From Pedobacter psychrophilus (lineage in GTDB: Bacteria > Bacteroidota > Bacteroidia > Sphingobacteriales > Sphingobacteriaceae), in NCBI RefSeq assembly GCF_001652725.1, contig NZ_LWHJ01000029.1, positions 124,001 through 188,000 of the forward strand: DNA of 64,000 bases, written 5' to 3'. The position numbers were made by a program, and so were the translations under genes. Of the stretch, positions 46,155-54,922 are shown piece after piece. Numbering within the stretch: position 1 is the stretch's first letter; each line of letters begins with the position of its first letter. A model generated the notes under the pieces. The model did no database searches. It was not told the origin of the DNA and saw only the letters and a program-made list of their open reading frames with translations.

Positions 46155-46235
46155 GAAAGTCATAGGTTGTAAGTTTAAAGTTATAAGTGAAAACTTAGTC
46201 TACTTAAAACTTATAACCTACTACTTAAAACTTTC
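46155..46235. repeat. Intergenic word repeat between fusA and rpsJ
   Basis: GTTATAAGT (46180-46188) pairs with ACTTATAAC (46209-46217). Flanking words (GAAAGT, TAGGTTGTAAGT against ACTTATAACCTA, ACTTTC) add a wider imperfect palindrome. It has no coding potential. Confidence 0.5.
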
Positions 46236-46296
46236 AAAATAATACACACGGCAATCGTTATAAATAGCTCTAACGAAAGTCATAAAAACAAAAATA

Positions 46297-46602
46297 ATGA
46301 GCCAAAGAATTAGAATCAAATTAAAATCTTACGATTACAATCTGGTAGATAAATCTGCTGAGAAAATTGTAAAGACTGTTAAACCTACGGGTGCAGTAGT
46401 TAGTGGACCAATTCCTCTTCCAACAGAGAAGAAAATTTACACTGTATTACGTTCTCCACACGTTAACAAAAAAGCTAGAGAGCAATTTCAATTGTGTTCT
46501 TATAAAAGATTATTAGACATTTACAGCGCATCTGCTAAAACTGTAGACGCTTTAATGAAATTAGAATTACCTTCAGGTGTTGAGGTAGAAATCAAAGTCT
46601 GA
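46297..46602 (+). CDS. rpsJ: 30S ribosomal protein S10
   Basis: S10 is a 30S head protein, and in E. coli also the NusE antitermination factor. The 101-residue protein has [50 protein letters not shown] and [11 protein letters not shown], all characteristic. It follows fusA as expected in the str/S10 region. The next gene is not rplC: a strong terminator lies 25 bp after the stop, and an HTH-Fic gene comes next. Confidence 0.98.
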   Translation: MSQRIRIKLKSYDYNLVDKSAEKIVKTVKPTGAVVSGPIPLPTEKKIYTVLRSPHVNKKAREQFQLCSYKRLLDIYSASAKTVDALMKLELPSGVEVEIKV

Positions 46603-46626
46603 GTAATTTATTTAATCAAATTAATG

Positions 46627-46658
46627 AACCCTTTTCGATTTATCGAGAAGGGTTTTTT
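46627..46658 (+). terminator. Strong rho-independent terminator after rpsJ
   Basis: AACCCTTTTCGA (46627-46638) pairs with TCGAGAAGGGTT (46643-46654) with one G-T pair and a 4-nt loop, then a T-run. It closes the rpsL-rpsG-fusA-rpsJ unit. Confidence 0.9.
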
Positions 46659-46700
46659 GTTTTAAATTAAAAAAGTAAAAGAAACATTAACATAAATAAA

Positions 46701-46732
46701 ATGACTATATTTGTCATGAATTAAAATGTCAT
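46701..46732 (+). promoter_or_regulatory. Palindromic operator over the -7 box of the HTH-Fic gene
   Basis: ATGAC (46701-46705) and GTCAT (46713-46717) are inverted half-sites around TATATTT. A third half-site, TGTCAT, occurs at 46727-46732. TATATTTG (46706-46713) fits the TAnnTTTG -7 box, so the palindrome would cover the promoter. The gene's own N-terminal HTH is the likely binder, which suggests autoregulation. Confidence 0.55.
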
Positions 46733-46735
46733 TTT

Positions 46736-47782
46736 ATGGATGCTATTATCAAAAGTGCCAGGATTAAAAAAAAACTTAAATTAAAAGATGTAGCACAACT
46801 TTTAAATGTTGATTCATCTTTGATTAGCAAGTTTGAAGCTGGCGTAAGAAAACCTACCAGAGAGCAGATTATAAAATTATCGCATCATCTAGAAATTGAT
46901 GCCCATGATTTACTGATACATTGGCTAAGCGATCAAGTTGTTGATCAAATTGGATATGGAAACTTTGCCTTAGAAGTATTATCTGTTGCAGAAGAAAAAG
47001 TAAGGTATTATAAAAAAAGTGAGTTAAAAATTAATGAAGATCTAAATAAAATTTTAAAACAAATTGATACTTTAAAAGATAAATTAACCCAATATAGAGA
47101 TTTAGATAGTTACAAAATTACCGAAGCTTTAGAGTTAGAATACACTTTTGAAAGCAATAGAATAGAAGGTAATACACTTACTCTAAAAGAAACAGATTTA
47201 GTGGTTAATGAAGGCATTACCATCTCTGGCAAAAGTATGCGAGAGCATTTAGAAGCTATTAATCATAAAGAAGCCATTGCCTATTTAAAAGGGCTCATTT
47301 TAAAAGATTCTGAATTTTCTGAAAGAGACTTGTTATTGTTGCATTCATTAATATTGAAAGGAATTGAGCCAAAATATGCCGGTGTATATAGAGACGTACA
47401 GGTGATGATTAGTGGAAGTAAACATTTGCCTCCGCAACCGTATATCATTAAAAAACAAATGGAAGATTTGTTTTTTTGGTATGAGGCTAATAAAAACCAT
47501 TTGCATCCTGTTATTTTGGCCGCAGAGTTAAGTGAAAGATTAGTTACTATTCATCCGTTTTTAGATGGTAATGGTAGAACTTCCAGATTGATCATGAACC
47601 TTATACTTTTAAAAAAAGGATATGTAATTGCTAACATCAAAGGAGATGCAGAAAACAGAATGAAGTATTATCAATCTTTAGAAAATGCACAAGTAGAAAA
47701 CAAAAAGGATGAATTTCATCTGTTTATAGCTCAGGAAGAATTAGCTGCCATAAAAAGATATTGCAGTATTTTAGGAATCTAA
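46736..47782 (+). CDS. Fic-domain protein with N-terminal XRE helix-turn-helix
   Basis: Fic enzymes transfer AMP or related groups to target proteins. The 348-residue protein begins with a Cro/CI-type HTH (residues 1-60, LKLKDVAQLLNVDSSLISKFEAGVRKP), then a helical linker. An autoinhibitory helix with SNRIEGN (S/TxxxE[G/N] pattern) is near residue 140, as in class II Fic proteins. The catalytic Fic loop HPFLDGNGRTSR is near residue 272, with all catalytic positions intact. The HTH and the palindrome over the promoter suggest self-regulation. The target is unknown. It is separate from the ribosomal genes upstream and may be stress-related or toxin-like. Confidence 0.92.
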   Translation: MDAIIKSARIKKKLKLKDVAQLLNVDSSLISKFEAGVRKPTREQIIKLSHHLEIDAHDLLIHWLSDQVVDQIGYGNFALEVLSVAEEKVRYYKKSELKINEDLNKILKQIDTLKDKLTQYRDLDSYKITEALELEYTFESNRIEGNTLTLKETDLVVNEGITISGKSMREHLEAINHKEAIAYLKGLILKDSEFSERDLLLLHSLILKGIEPKYAGVYRDVQVMISGSKHLPPQPYIIKKQMEDLFFWYEANKNHLHPVILAAELSERLVTIHPFLDGNGRTSRLIMNLILLKKGYVIANIKGDAENRMKYYQSLENAQVENKKDEFHLFIAQEELAAIKRYCSILGI

Positions 47783-47819
47783 ATAATCCCATTTAATAAA
47801 ATTGTTAAATGGGATTATT
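47782..47819 (+). terminator. Perfect 15-bp inverted repeat after the Fic gene
   Basis: AATAATCCCATTTAA (47782-47796) pairs perfectly with TTAAATGGGATTATT (47805-47819). No long T-run follows, so it may protect the 3' end or terminate weakly. It begins at the stop codon. Confidence 0.55.
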
Positions 47820-47877
47820 GATTTAAGACCTGGAATTTCACTAAATATTTTCTAAATTGTGATAATCAGAAATAGTT

Positions 47878-48705
47878 ATGTTTGAAAAAGAAAACTTTAA
47901 AATTGATGGTATAGATGGATTTCCCATTATGGGTGATATCACCTACTCTAATTCTTATCCCGATTATTTAGTAATTTTTGTGCATGGCTTTAAAGGTTTT
48001 AAAGATTGGGGAACTCATCAACTTACCGCTAATTTTTTTGCAGAAAAAAGCATCTATTTTTTAAAATTCAATTTTTCTCACAGCGGAGTAAAGCCTGATG
48101 ATTTATCTGATATTAAAGATTTAGAGCTGTTTTCTAAAAATACCCCTTCTAAAGAATTATATGATTTAGATAAAGTCATTGAATTTGCGACTAAGAAATT
48201 TCCACATTTACAAATTGTATTGATGGGGCATAGCCGAGGCGGAGCAATTAGTATTTTACAAGCAGCAAAGGATCATCGGGTTAAAAAATTAGTTACCTGG
48301 GCTGCTATTGGTGCTTTTAGAAATCTTTGGAAAGTAGAAGATGAAGTAAAATGGCGTAAAACCAGCGTTAATTACGTACTAAACGGACGCACTAAAGAAC
48401 AAATGCCTTTAGACATCTCATTATTAGATGATGTTTTGGATCATGAAAAAGATTACAATTTAAATGATTCCGCAAAAAGAATCTTAAAACCCTGGTTAAT
48501 CGTTCAAGGGACTGAAGATGCTGCTGTAAAAGTGGAGGTTGCAAAAGAGTTCCATCAAGACCAACCTCAAACGTCTCAATTAATGATTGTTGAAGGAGCA
48601 AATCATGTTTTTGGAGCAAATCATCCTTATGAAAAAGAAACTCTTCCCTCAGATTTAGAAAAGGTTTGTTTGGCTTGCGCCGAATTTGTGAGAGCTGTGT
48701 ATTAA
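47878..48705 (+). CDS. Alpha/beta hydrolase
   Basis: The 275-residue protein is a serine hydrolase of unknown substrate. HGFKGFKDWG near residue 36 forms the oxyanion region. The nucleophile elbow is MGHSRGGAI near residue 117, the acid is in GTEDAAVKVE near residue 216, and the catalytic His is in GANHVFG near residue 243. There is no signal peptide, so it is probably cytoplasmic. It is monocistronic and convergent with ispG. Confidence 0.9.
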   Translation: MFEKENFKIDGIDGFPIMGDITYSNSYPDYLVIFVHGFKGFKDWGTHQLTANFFAEKSIYFLKFNFSHSGVKPDDLSDIKDLELFSKNTPSKELYDLDKVIEFATKKFPHLQIVLMGHSRGGAISILQAAKDHRVKKLVTWAAIGAFRNLWKVEDEVKWRKTSVNYVLNGRTKEQMPLDISLLDDVLDHEKDYNLNDSAKRILKPWLIVQGTEDAAVKVEVAKEFHQDQPQTSQLMIVEGANHVFGANHPYEKETLPSDLEKVCLACAEFVRAVY

Positions 48706-48738
48706 TATATAAAACCAAATATTTAGGACTATTTCAAT

Positions 48739-48780
48739 TTACTCAACACGTTGAGTAATTTTACTCAATGTATTGAGTAA
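48739..48780. promoter_or_regulatory. Two tandem perfect 20-bp palindromes
   Basis: TTACTCAAC-AC-GTTGAGTAA (48739-48758) and TTACTCAAT-GT-ATTGAGTAA (48761-48780) are both perfect 9-2-9 palindromes. They are separated by 2 bp, a period of 22 bp or about two helical turns. They lie between convergent genes (hydrolase and ispG), so a classical promoter role is unlikely. Confidence 0.6.
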
Positions 48781-48921
48781 TTTGTTAATCATGTTCTAAA
48801 GGCTTTATTTACAGCCTCTTATAGCAGCAACTAATGAACCACTAAAATTTATTGTAGTATTAATTGATGCTGGACAATAGGTAAAACAACATATAAAATA
48901 ATTTATTTTAATCCTGATAAA

Positions 48922-50916
48922 TTACACAATTTCCTTCTCTACCCACATTCCATCATCTTTCATAATGCCAATTAAATCGTCAAGGGCATTATCAGAACTT
49001 ACGTTTTTCTTTACCACTTCTTTACCGCGATATAAAGTAATCTTACCCGGACCTGTACCTACATAACCATAATCGGCATCAGCCATTTCGCCCGGGCCAT
49101 TTACGATACAACCCATAATCCCGATTTTAATTCCCTTTAAATGATCTGTTCTGCTACGTATCATTTGTGTGGTTTCTTGCAAATCAAATAAAGTACGACC
49201 GCAACTTGGACAGCTGATGTATTCTGTTTTAGAAATTCTTGAACGTGTCGCTTGTAAAATACCAAACGATGTAGAAACCCTAAATTTGGTAGAAACCTGG
49301 GGAGCATCTAACCAAACACCATCGCCAAAACCATCTAATAATAAAGCGCCTAAATCTGTTGCTCCGTAAAGTTGGGTTTTCAGTTCCTTTTGTGCTAAAC
49401 TTTCGGCATCATCAAATTGATAAGATCTTTTCACAATAACAGGCGTATCAATTCCGGCATTCATTAATTTAAAAAAGAAACTTCTTTGGTCCATCATCCC
49501 AAATTCCGTAGTGGTTTCTAAAACAAAAACTAATGTTTTATCAAAAGGAATATTTGCAAAATCATCACCATCTAAATCCCGGTGTTTAACGCTGACTAAA
49601 TTTAACGCAACATCTTTTTGGCTTGCGCTGATATATTCTTTAAGCGTAAATAAAGGATGGCAATTGGTTTTATCATTTAACGTAAGCCAGGTTTGGTAGT
49701 TATATAGCTGTTTTAAATTCCCCGGAAAGTTAAAAGAAGGCAATTTATCACCTAAATAAGCGAAATCAATAGACTGATCGCCCATATTATATTTATCTAA
49801 AATTGGCGAATAATTATATCCAGCGGCAGCTAAAATATTTACATCTTTTAAGTTTTGATCCGATAAATCTAAAATAACCCTTGGTACCTGATGCCCGCCA
49901 ATAAAAGTATTGAGCTCTGCACTTTCTCTTTTGTTGTATTCAAATGGAGAATACTGAGCAGGTAAATCAAAATCAGGATTTTCTAAATCTTCTTCAGCTA
50001 TTTGCGTTCTGTTTTCATAACGTTGCGCCAAGGCTTGTGCTACAGGTATTTCATATTCTGGTTCTTCTGTTAATGAAACCCGAATGGTATCTCCCAAACC
50101 ATCCTCTAATAATGTCCCGATGCCCACTGCAGATTTAATCCTTCCATCTTCCCCATCTCCGGCTTCTGTAACTCCTAAATGCAAAGGATAATTCATGCCT
50201 TCTGCCACCATTGTTTTTACCAATAAACGGTAAGCCTGCACCATCACTTGCGCATTGCTGGATTTCATAGAAATCACCAAATTATGGTAATCCATCCCGT
50301 GGCAAATTCTAATAAATTCCATCGCAGATTCTACCATTCCTTTCGGAGTATCGCCATACCAACTCATAATACGGTCGGAAAGGGAACCATGATTGGTGCC
50401 AATTCTCATGGCAGTTCCGTTGGCTTTACATATTTCTACAAGAGGTGCAAATTTTGTTTTTATCCTAGCCAATTCCTTCTCATAGGCTTCTGGCGTATAA
50501 TTTAGTTCTTCAAATTTCTTTTTATCGGCGTAATTACCTGGGTTAACCCTTACTTTTTCTACAATTTTAGCAGCTAATTCTGCTGCATTTGGAGTAAAAT
50601 GAATATCGGCAACTAACGGTGTGTGATAACCTTTTGCGGCTAAACCCTTTTTAATTTCTAACAGGTTTTGCGCTTCTTTTATGGATGGTGCAGTAATCCT
50701 TACATATTCGCAACCGGCATCAATCATCCTGATGCTTTGTGCTATAGAAGCTTCGGTATCCATGGTAAATGCGGTAGTCATAGATTGAATACGGATGGGT
50801 TGCTTCCCTCCCATTTTTACACCTCCAATATTAACTTCATGAGTTAAAAAACGAGAGTATTGAGTGATAGAGTTACAATATATTCCTTTTAAAGCTGCTG
50901 CTGCCTGGGTATCCAT
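48922..50916 (-). CDS. ispG: 4-hydroxy-3-methylbut-2-enyl diphosphate synthase (long form)
   Basis: IspG (GcpE) converts MEcPP to HMBPP with a [4Fe-4S] cluster in the non-mevalonate isoprenoid pathway. The 664-residue protein is the long form typical of Bacteroidota and Chlamydiae, with an extra domain of about 270 residues between the TIM barrel and the reductase domain. N-terminal blocks are VKMGGKQPIRIQSMTT, PLVADIHFTP and VRVNPGNYADK. The C-terminal cluster ligands are the Cys in ISCPSCGRTLFDLQ near residue 570 and in IMGCIVNGPGEMADADYGYVG. The start MDTQAAAALKG at 50916 is reasonable. It is monocistronic on the minus strand. Confidence 0.97.
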   Translation of the reverse strand: MDTQAAAALKGIYCNSITQYSRFLTHEVNIGGVKMGGKQPIRIQSMTTAFTMDTEASIAQSIRMIDAGCEYVRITAPSIKEAQNLLEIKKGLAAKGYHTPLVADIHFTPNAAELAAKIVEKVRVNPGNYADKKKFEELNYTPEAYEKELARIKTKFAPLVEICKANGTAMRIGTNHGSLSDRIMSWYGDTPKGMVESAMEFIRICHGMDYHNLVISMKSSNAQVMVQAYRLLVKTMVAEGMNYPLHLGVTEAGDGEDGRIKSAVGIGTLLEDGLGDTIRVSLTEEPEYEIPVAQALAQRYENRTQIAEEDLENPDFDLPAQYSPFEYNKRESAELNTFIGGHQVPRVILDLSDQNLKDVNILAAAGYNYSPILDKYNMGDQSIDFAYLGDKLPSFNFPGNLKQLYNYQTWLTLNDKTNCHPLFTLKEYISASQKDVALNLVSVKHRDLDGDDFANIPFDKTLVFVLETTTEFGMMDQRSFFFKLMNAGIDTPVIVKRSYQFDDAESLAQKELKTQLYGATDLGALLLDGFGDGVWLDAPQVSTKFRVSTSFGILQATRSRISKTEYISCPSCGRTLFDLQETTQMIRSRTDHLKGIKIGIMGCIVNGPGEMADADYGYVGTGPGKITLYRGKEVVKKNVSSDNALDDLIGIMKDDGMWVEKEIV

Positions 50917-51040
50917 TCAAAAAATAATTTGCGTAAAAATACGGGTTTCTTTTTAAATAGTTTTGTTGGATAAATTGTTTGGATTGAAAAGTTTAAAGTA
51001 ATAATTGATAGATGATAAGTTTTATTTGGGGCTTCCACCA

Positions 51041-51137
51041 GCTTTTTGAAAATGAAGCTGGCGTCACGCTATTTCGTTACGATCTTTTTGTTTGGGGCCT
51101 AAGCGGAGGCGAAGGGCACACAAAAAGGATTTCCACT
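51041..51137 (-). repeat. Dispersed hairpin repeat, left copy (minus orientation)
   Basis: On the minus strand the copy reads GGAAATCCTTTTTGTG, a loop rich in CTTCGCCTCCGCTTAGG, then ACAAAAAGATCGTAACG, TAGCG and CCAGCTTC. On the plus strand ATCTTTTTGT (51082-51091) pairs with ACAAAAAGGAT (51120-51130). The right copy at 55970-56060 is in the opposite orientation. The 268-bp gap before the helicase tail contains nothing else recognised. Confidence 0.6.
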
Positions 51138-51185
51138 GCTATCGTTAAGCTGTGAAGTACTACTAACGATAAAGGGCGGGAAAAT

Positions 51186-51383
51186 TTATCCAATTCTTAA
51201 TTTTGCAGCATCTTTCCACAAATAATGAGGCATTGGCTCGTTTAATTCCCATTTAATACTCATTGGTTTAGAGCCATAATATTCTTTTAAATTTCCCTCA
51301 CCAACAAAAACATATCCCATCGTATTTCCATATTCATCATTAGCCTTTTCTCTTACAAACAATAATATTCTCTTTTGACTTTC
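51186..51383 (-). pseudogene. Detached C-terminal tail of the DUF3427 helicase
   Basis: In the same frame as the helicase gene, 65 further codons remain open after the TAA at 51384-51386 and end at a TAA at 51186-51188. They encode ESQKRILLFVREKANDEYG, then GYVFVGEGNLKEYYGSKPMSIKWEL and LWKDAAKLRIG, the normal end of the DUF3427 domain. The open, family-like tail shows that the stop is recent, an error in the sequence, or read through. Confidence 0.75.
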
Positions 51384-54326
51384 TTAATGGTTTATGTAGG
51401 ATAAACCTTTTGATGTTTCTGGACCGGCAGCGTTTTGACTTTGCCAATGAAATAGCAATTCATTTATTGCATAATCATCATACATAGTTGTTGGCGAGAA
51501 ATTTTCTTCTGACTTGATAAGATTGATAAAAAGTAATTCTGTGTTTAATTTTTTGTTTAACGCAGTTCCTTCTCTATTTGATGATTTCTTATCAAATGTG
51601 CTCAATCCAAATGCTGCCAAAACTTGGTCTCTCGTGTAGCGTGAATGAACTTTTAGAGGTTGTTTATAAGGTAAATTAATACCGACTTCTTTAAAGTCGA
51701 TTTTATCTAATAGTAAATCTAAAAGTTCTATTATTTCATCTACAAGCACTTTATTTTTACCAATTGTTTTGATGCTTTCTTCTAAAGAATTGAATCCACC
51801 CGCATTTTGCCAAACATCATAATGGAGCATTAAAAGCATAGCTTTTTCTTCCTCACCAAACTCATCGTATGAGAATTTGAAACCTTGTCTTGCTAGTTTT
51901 AAGATAAATTGAAAATAACTTGTAGAATTAGATGATAACCACTTATTGCTGATAGCAGAAAGAATTTCTTTTTCATTTAATTCTTCATAATTATCGATTA
52001 CCTCCGCGGTTTGGCAAAGTCGTTTCCATCCGCCTCTTTTATATATTGACTGAATTGGTATATTGTTAAATTCAGTAAAGTTTTTAAGATTTAATGGCAG
52101 TGTGGTTTGGTGTTTAAAGTTCTTAATTTTAAGAATTAATTGATTTTTATTCAGCAAAGTTGCCGCTTTAATGTTGTCAAGAATAGTTTCTTTCGCTTTT
52201 TTTTCTAAAACAATTGAACAACCTAAAGGCAAATGCGGAAAATTATCTTCTATTTCTTTATAAACGGTGGTTGCTGTTTTACCAATTAGCGCTCTGAATT
52301 TATTTTCAAAATTATATTCTGGTCTAGAGTTTCCTACAAAGTCTAAAACAGTAAGACAATCTTTATCGTCTGCCAATCTTAATCCTCTCCCCAATTGTTG
52401 AAGGAAAACAGTTAAACTCTCAGTTGGTCTTAGGAATAAGACCGTATCAATCTCTGGTATATCAACTCCTTCATTAAAAATATCAACAACAAACAAGTAA
52501 TTTATTTCTTTACTCAAAAGCATTTGTCTTACTAAATCTCGGTTTTGATTATTCGCATTTGTCAAATAATCAGCTTTAAATCCAGCCATTGAAAACTTTT
52601 CAGCCATATATTTTGCATGTTCCATTGATACGCAAAAACCTATTGCTCTAATATCTTGGCTATCTTTTGTGTACTTGTTTAAAGCATCAACTATTTCACG
52701 TACTCTTCTATCATTTGAAGTATAAAGGTTTGTCAATTCGCTAGAAATATATCTACCTTTTTCCCAACCAATAGTTGACAAATCAATGCTATCTGTTATA
52801 CCAAAATATTGAAATGGACAGAGTAATTTTCGGTTTAATGCCTCCGGTAGTCTAATTTCAGCTGCAATTCTATTGTGGAAATCTTCTTGAATATCTCCTC
52901 CATCCATTCTTTCTGGAGTTGCTGTAAGGCCAAGAAGGACTTTGGGTTTAAAATAATTAATGACAGCTCTGTAGCTGTTTGCAGTTAGATGATGACATTC
53001 ATCAATTACAATATAATCAAAATATTCTGGCGTAAATTCTAAATCCTCTAATCTGTTATTTACTGTTTGGATGGATGCAAAAACATATTCATAAGTTGAC
53101 GGAACTAAACCATCTACCCATAACTCGCCAAAATTATTATCTCTTAAAACTCCTCGATAAACTGATAAAGATTGTTGTAAAATCTCTTTTCTATGCGCTA
53201 AAAATAATAGTTTAGCAGACTTGTTTTCTTTTTTGAATCTTTTGTAATCAAAGGCAGAAATTACAGTTTTCCCAGTGCCTGTCGCTGCAACTATTAAATT
53301 TCTATTACGATTATGAACCGTTCTTTCAACTTCTAGTTTTTCTAAAATCTCTGCTTGAAATGGAAAAGGCTTAATTTCAAAAAAAGTAAGATTAATTTCT
53401 GAGACCTTTGAGTTTTTTCCCTGATTTAAAGAGGCAATTAATTTCTCTTTATGAATTTCATCATTAAACAATTCGAAATCTTCGCTTTGCCAGTAAGAAT
53501 CGAAAGTTTTTTGAAATTTATCTATGATATGGCTTACCTCCTTTGTGGTGATTTTGATATTCCATTCTAATCCATCCGTAAGCGCCGAACGTGAGAAGTT
53601 TGAAGAACCAATATATCCGGTATGAAAACCCGTATTTCTAAAGAACAAATAAGCTTTTGCATGCAATCTTTCATTGCCTGTATTATAGGATATTTTTACT
53701 TCGGTGTTTTCTAGTTTAGATAAAAGCTGTATGGCTTTATAATCTGAGGCGCCCATGTAAGTTGTAGTAATAACTCTAAGTTTACCTCCCCTATTTGTAA
53801 ATTCTATGAGTTCTCTTTCGAGAATAATGATGCCTTTAAATTTTATAAATGAAACAAGAAGGTCAACTCTATTTGCTGATAAAATTTCTTTTTTTAATTC
53901 GCTTTCCAGTGATAAACCAACATTTCCTCCTGTAAATAATTCACTATGCGTTAAACGAGTGTAAGGAGTGATCTCTTTTAGATGTAAATCAAAATTGGAA
54001 AAATGAGCATCGATTTTAGTAAACACAGCTTTTAGCAATTCTCCCTCAACCTCAATTAAATCATTTGAAAATTCCTCTTTGTTTAGTTCTTCTTTTAAAA
54101 ATAGAATAATCTTATTGGCTATCTCTATCTGATGTTCAATTTGTTTTTCACCTTTAACATACTCCAAAGCATGTTTAATAGTTCTTGATAGATGATGTGA
54201 TAAAAGATGTGATGCCTCTTCCTTATCTATTGGTGATTTATTAATGTAATATTCGTCCTTATTAAGTTGGTTTATTTTCTGAGCAACTAATTGTGTTACA
54301 AGTTCCTCGTAAATGCCTTGATTCAT
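51384..54326 (-). CDS. PLD-nuclease/SF2 helicase/DUF3427 protein, interrupted near its C-terminus
   Basis: The 980-residue product starts with a helical region (1-125). A phospholipase-D-like domain follows (about 130-290, HAKAYLFF and GYIGSSNFSRSAL). The SF2 helicase core runs from about 310 to 650, with Walker A AATGTGKTV near 340, a DECH box (VIDECHHL near 432), LLGLTATPER near 463, and motif VI QQLGRGLRLADD near 640. DUF3427 follows. Such proteins are commonly found in variable regions and are suspected in DNA restriction or repair. An in-frame TAA at 51384-51386 removes the last 65 codons, which are still open (51186-51383). The ATG overlaps the NUDIX stop by 4 bp, so the genes are translationally coupled. 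Confidence 0.88.
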   Translation of the reverse strand: MNQGIYEELVTQLVAQKINQLNKDEYYINKSPIDKEEASHLLSHHLSRTIKHALEYVKGEKQIEHQIEIANKIILFLKEELNKEEFSNDLIEVEGELLKAVFTKIDAHFSNFDLHLKEITPYTRLTHSELFTGGNVGLSLESELKKEILSANRVDLLVSFIKFKGIIILERELIEFTNRGGKLRVITTTYMGASDYKAIQLLSKLENTEVKISYNTGNERLHAKAYLFFRNTGFHTGYIGSSNFSRSALTDGLEWNIKITTKEVSHIIDKFQKTFDSYWQSEDFELFNDEIHKEKLIASLNQGKNSKVSEINLTFFEIKPFPFQAEILEKLEVERTVHNRNRNLIVAATGTGKTVISAFDYKRFKKENKSAKLLFLAHRKEILQQSLSVYRGVLRDNNFGELWVDGLVPSTYEYVFASIQTVNNRLEDLEFTPEYFDYIVIDECHHLTANSYRAVINYFKPKVLLGLTATPERMDGGDIQEDFHNRIAAEIRLPEALNRKLLCPFQYFGITDSIDLSTIGWEKGRYISSELTNLYTSNDRRVREIVDALNKYTKDSQDIRAIGFCVSMEHAKYMAEKFSMAGFKADYLTNANNQNRDLVRQMLLSKEINYLFVVDIFNEGVDIPEIDTVLFLRPTESLTVFLQQLGRGLRLADDKDCLTVLDFVGNSRPEYNFENKFRALIGKTATTVYKEIEDNFPHLPLGCSIVLEKKAKETILDNIKAATLLNKNQLILKIKNFKHQTTLPLNLKNFTEFNNIPIQSIYKRGGWKRLCQTAEVIDNYEELNEKEILSAISNKWLSSNSTSYFQFILKLARQGFKFSYDEFGEEEKAMLLMLHYDVWQNAGGFNSLEESIKTIGKNKVLVDEIIELLDLLLDKIDFKEVGINLPYKQPLKVHSRYTRDQVLAAFGLSTFDKKSSNREGTALNKKLNTELLFINLIKSEENFSPTTMYDDYAINELLFHWQSQNAAGPETSKGLSYINH

Positions 54327-54715
54327 AGGTTGATTATTTCTTTTAAAATAGGTAAATCAGCATCAGCCCAATCTAGATTTGAGAGTTCATGTTTTGCTAA
54401 AATTAGGTATTGCTTATGCTCTTTCAAAAATATTTCCCCTTCTTTATGATTGGCTAAAAAAGGAATAAGTTCAATTGACATATTAGGATAATTATAATTT
54501 GAAGGGGTAAGCCGCTTAGATATACTGATTTCAATGTCCAATTCTTCTTTAATTTCCCTTTTAATACAATCAATTTCACTTTCATTGGCTTCAACTTTCC
54601 CACCTGGAAACTCCCATTTTAATGGCATAGACATCATTTCACTTCTTTGTACTACAAGTATTTTTCCTTTAAAATTAATTATTGCACAGGTTACTTTAAT
54701 TACTGAATTTTTCAT
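54323..54715 (-). CDS. MutT-type NUDIX hydrolase coupled to the helicase
   Basis: The 130-residue protein has the Nudix box GGKVEANESEIDCIKREIKEE followed by LDI, near residues 37-62, and an N-terminal CAIINFKGKILVVQRS strand typical of MutT-like (8-oxo-)dGTP pyrophosphohydrolases. The terminal Gly of the box is Asp here (EELDI). Its stop overlaps the helicase start by 4 bp, so the two are translated together. This pairing suggests NTP processing or sanitation linked to the helicase. The exact substrate is not known. Confidence 0.9.
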   Translation of the reverse strand: MKNSVIKVTCAIINFKGKILVVQRSEMMSMPLKWEFPGGKVEANESEIDCIKREIKEELDIEISISKRLTPSNYNYPNMSIELIPFLANHKEGEIFLKEHKQYLILAKHELSNLDWADADLPILKEIINL

Positions 54716-54922
54716 AATAAATCGTACAATTCACTATTGCAATTTTTGTATTTCTGAATAAATTGAATTTAGAATATTATTATACTTAGACAAGTTGTTT
54801 AATGACGTAATTTTAAAACAAACTTAATCCACTATCTAAAATTAGTATTTAATAAAGTTATTTTATTGAGAAATAATTTCGAGAAAGAAAATTCCAGATT
54901 TTGATTTATTTAAATCAAAAAA
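54716..54922. other. AT-rich gap between NUDIX and HNH genes
   Basis: A 207-bp, very AT-rich spacer with no coding potential. It could hold a promoter for the NUDIX-helicase pair (reading leftwards), but no clear box was found. Confidence 0.5.

Noticed and set aside
48392-48718. 108-codon minus-strand frame at the end of the hydrolase gene
   Set aside because: It overlaps the catalytic part of a clear alpha/beta hydrolase, and the translation is low complexity.
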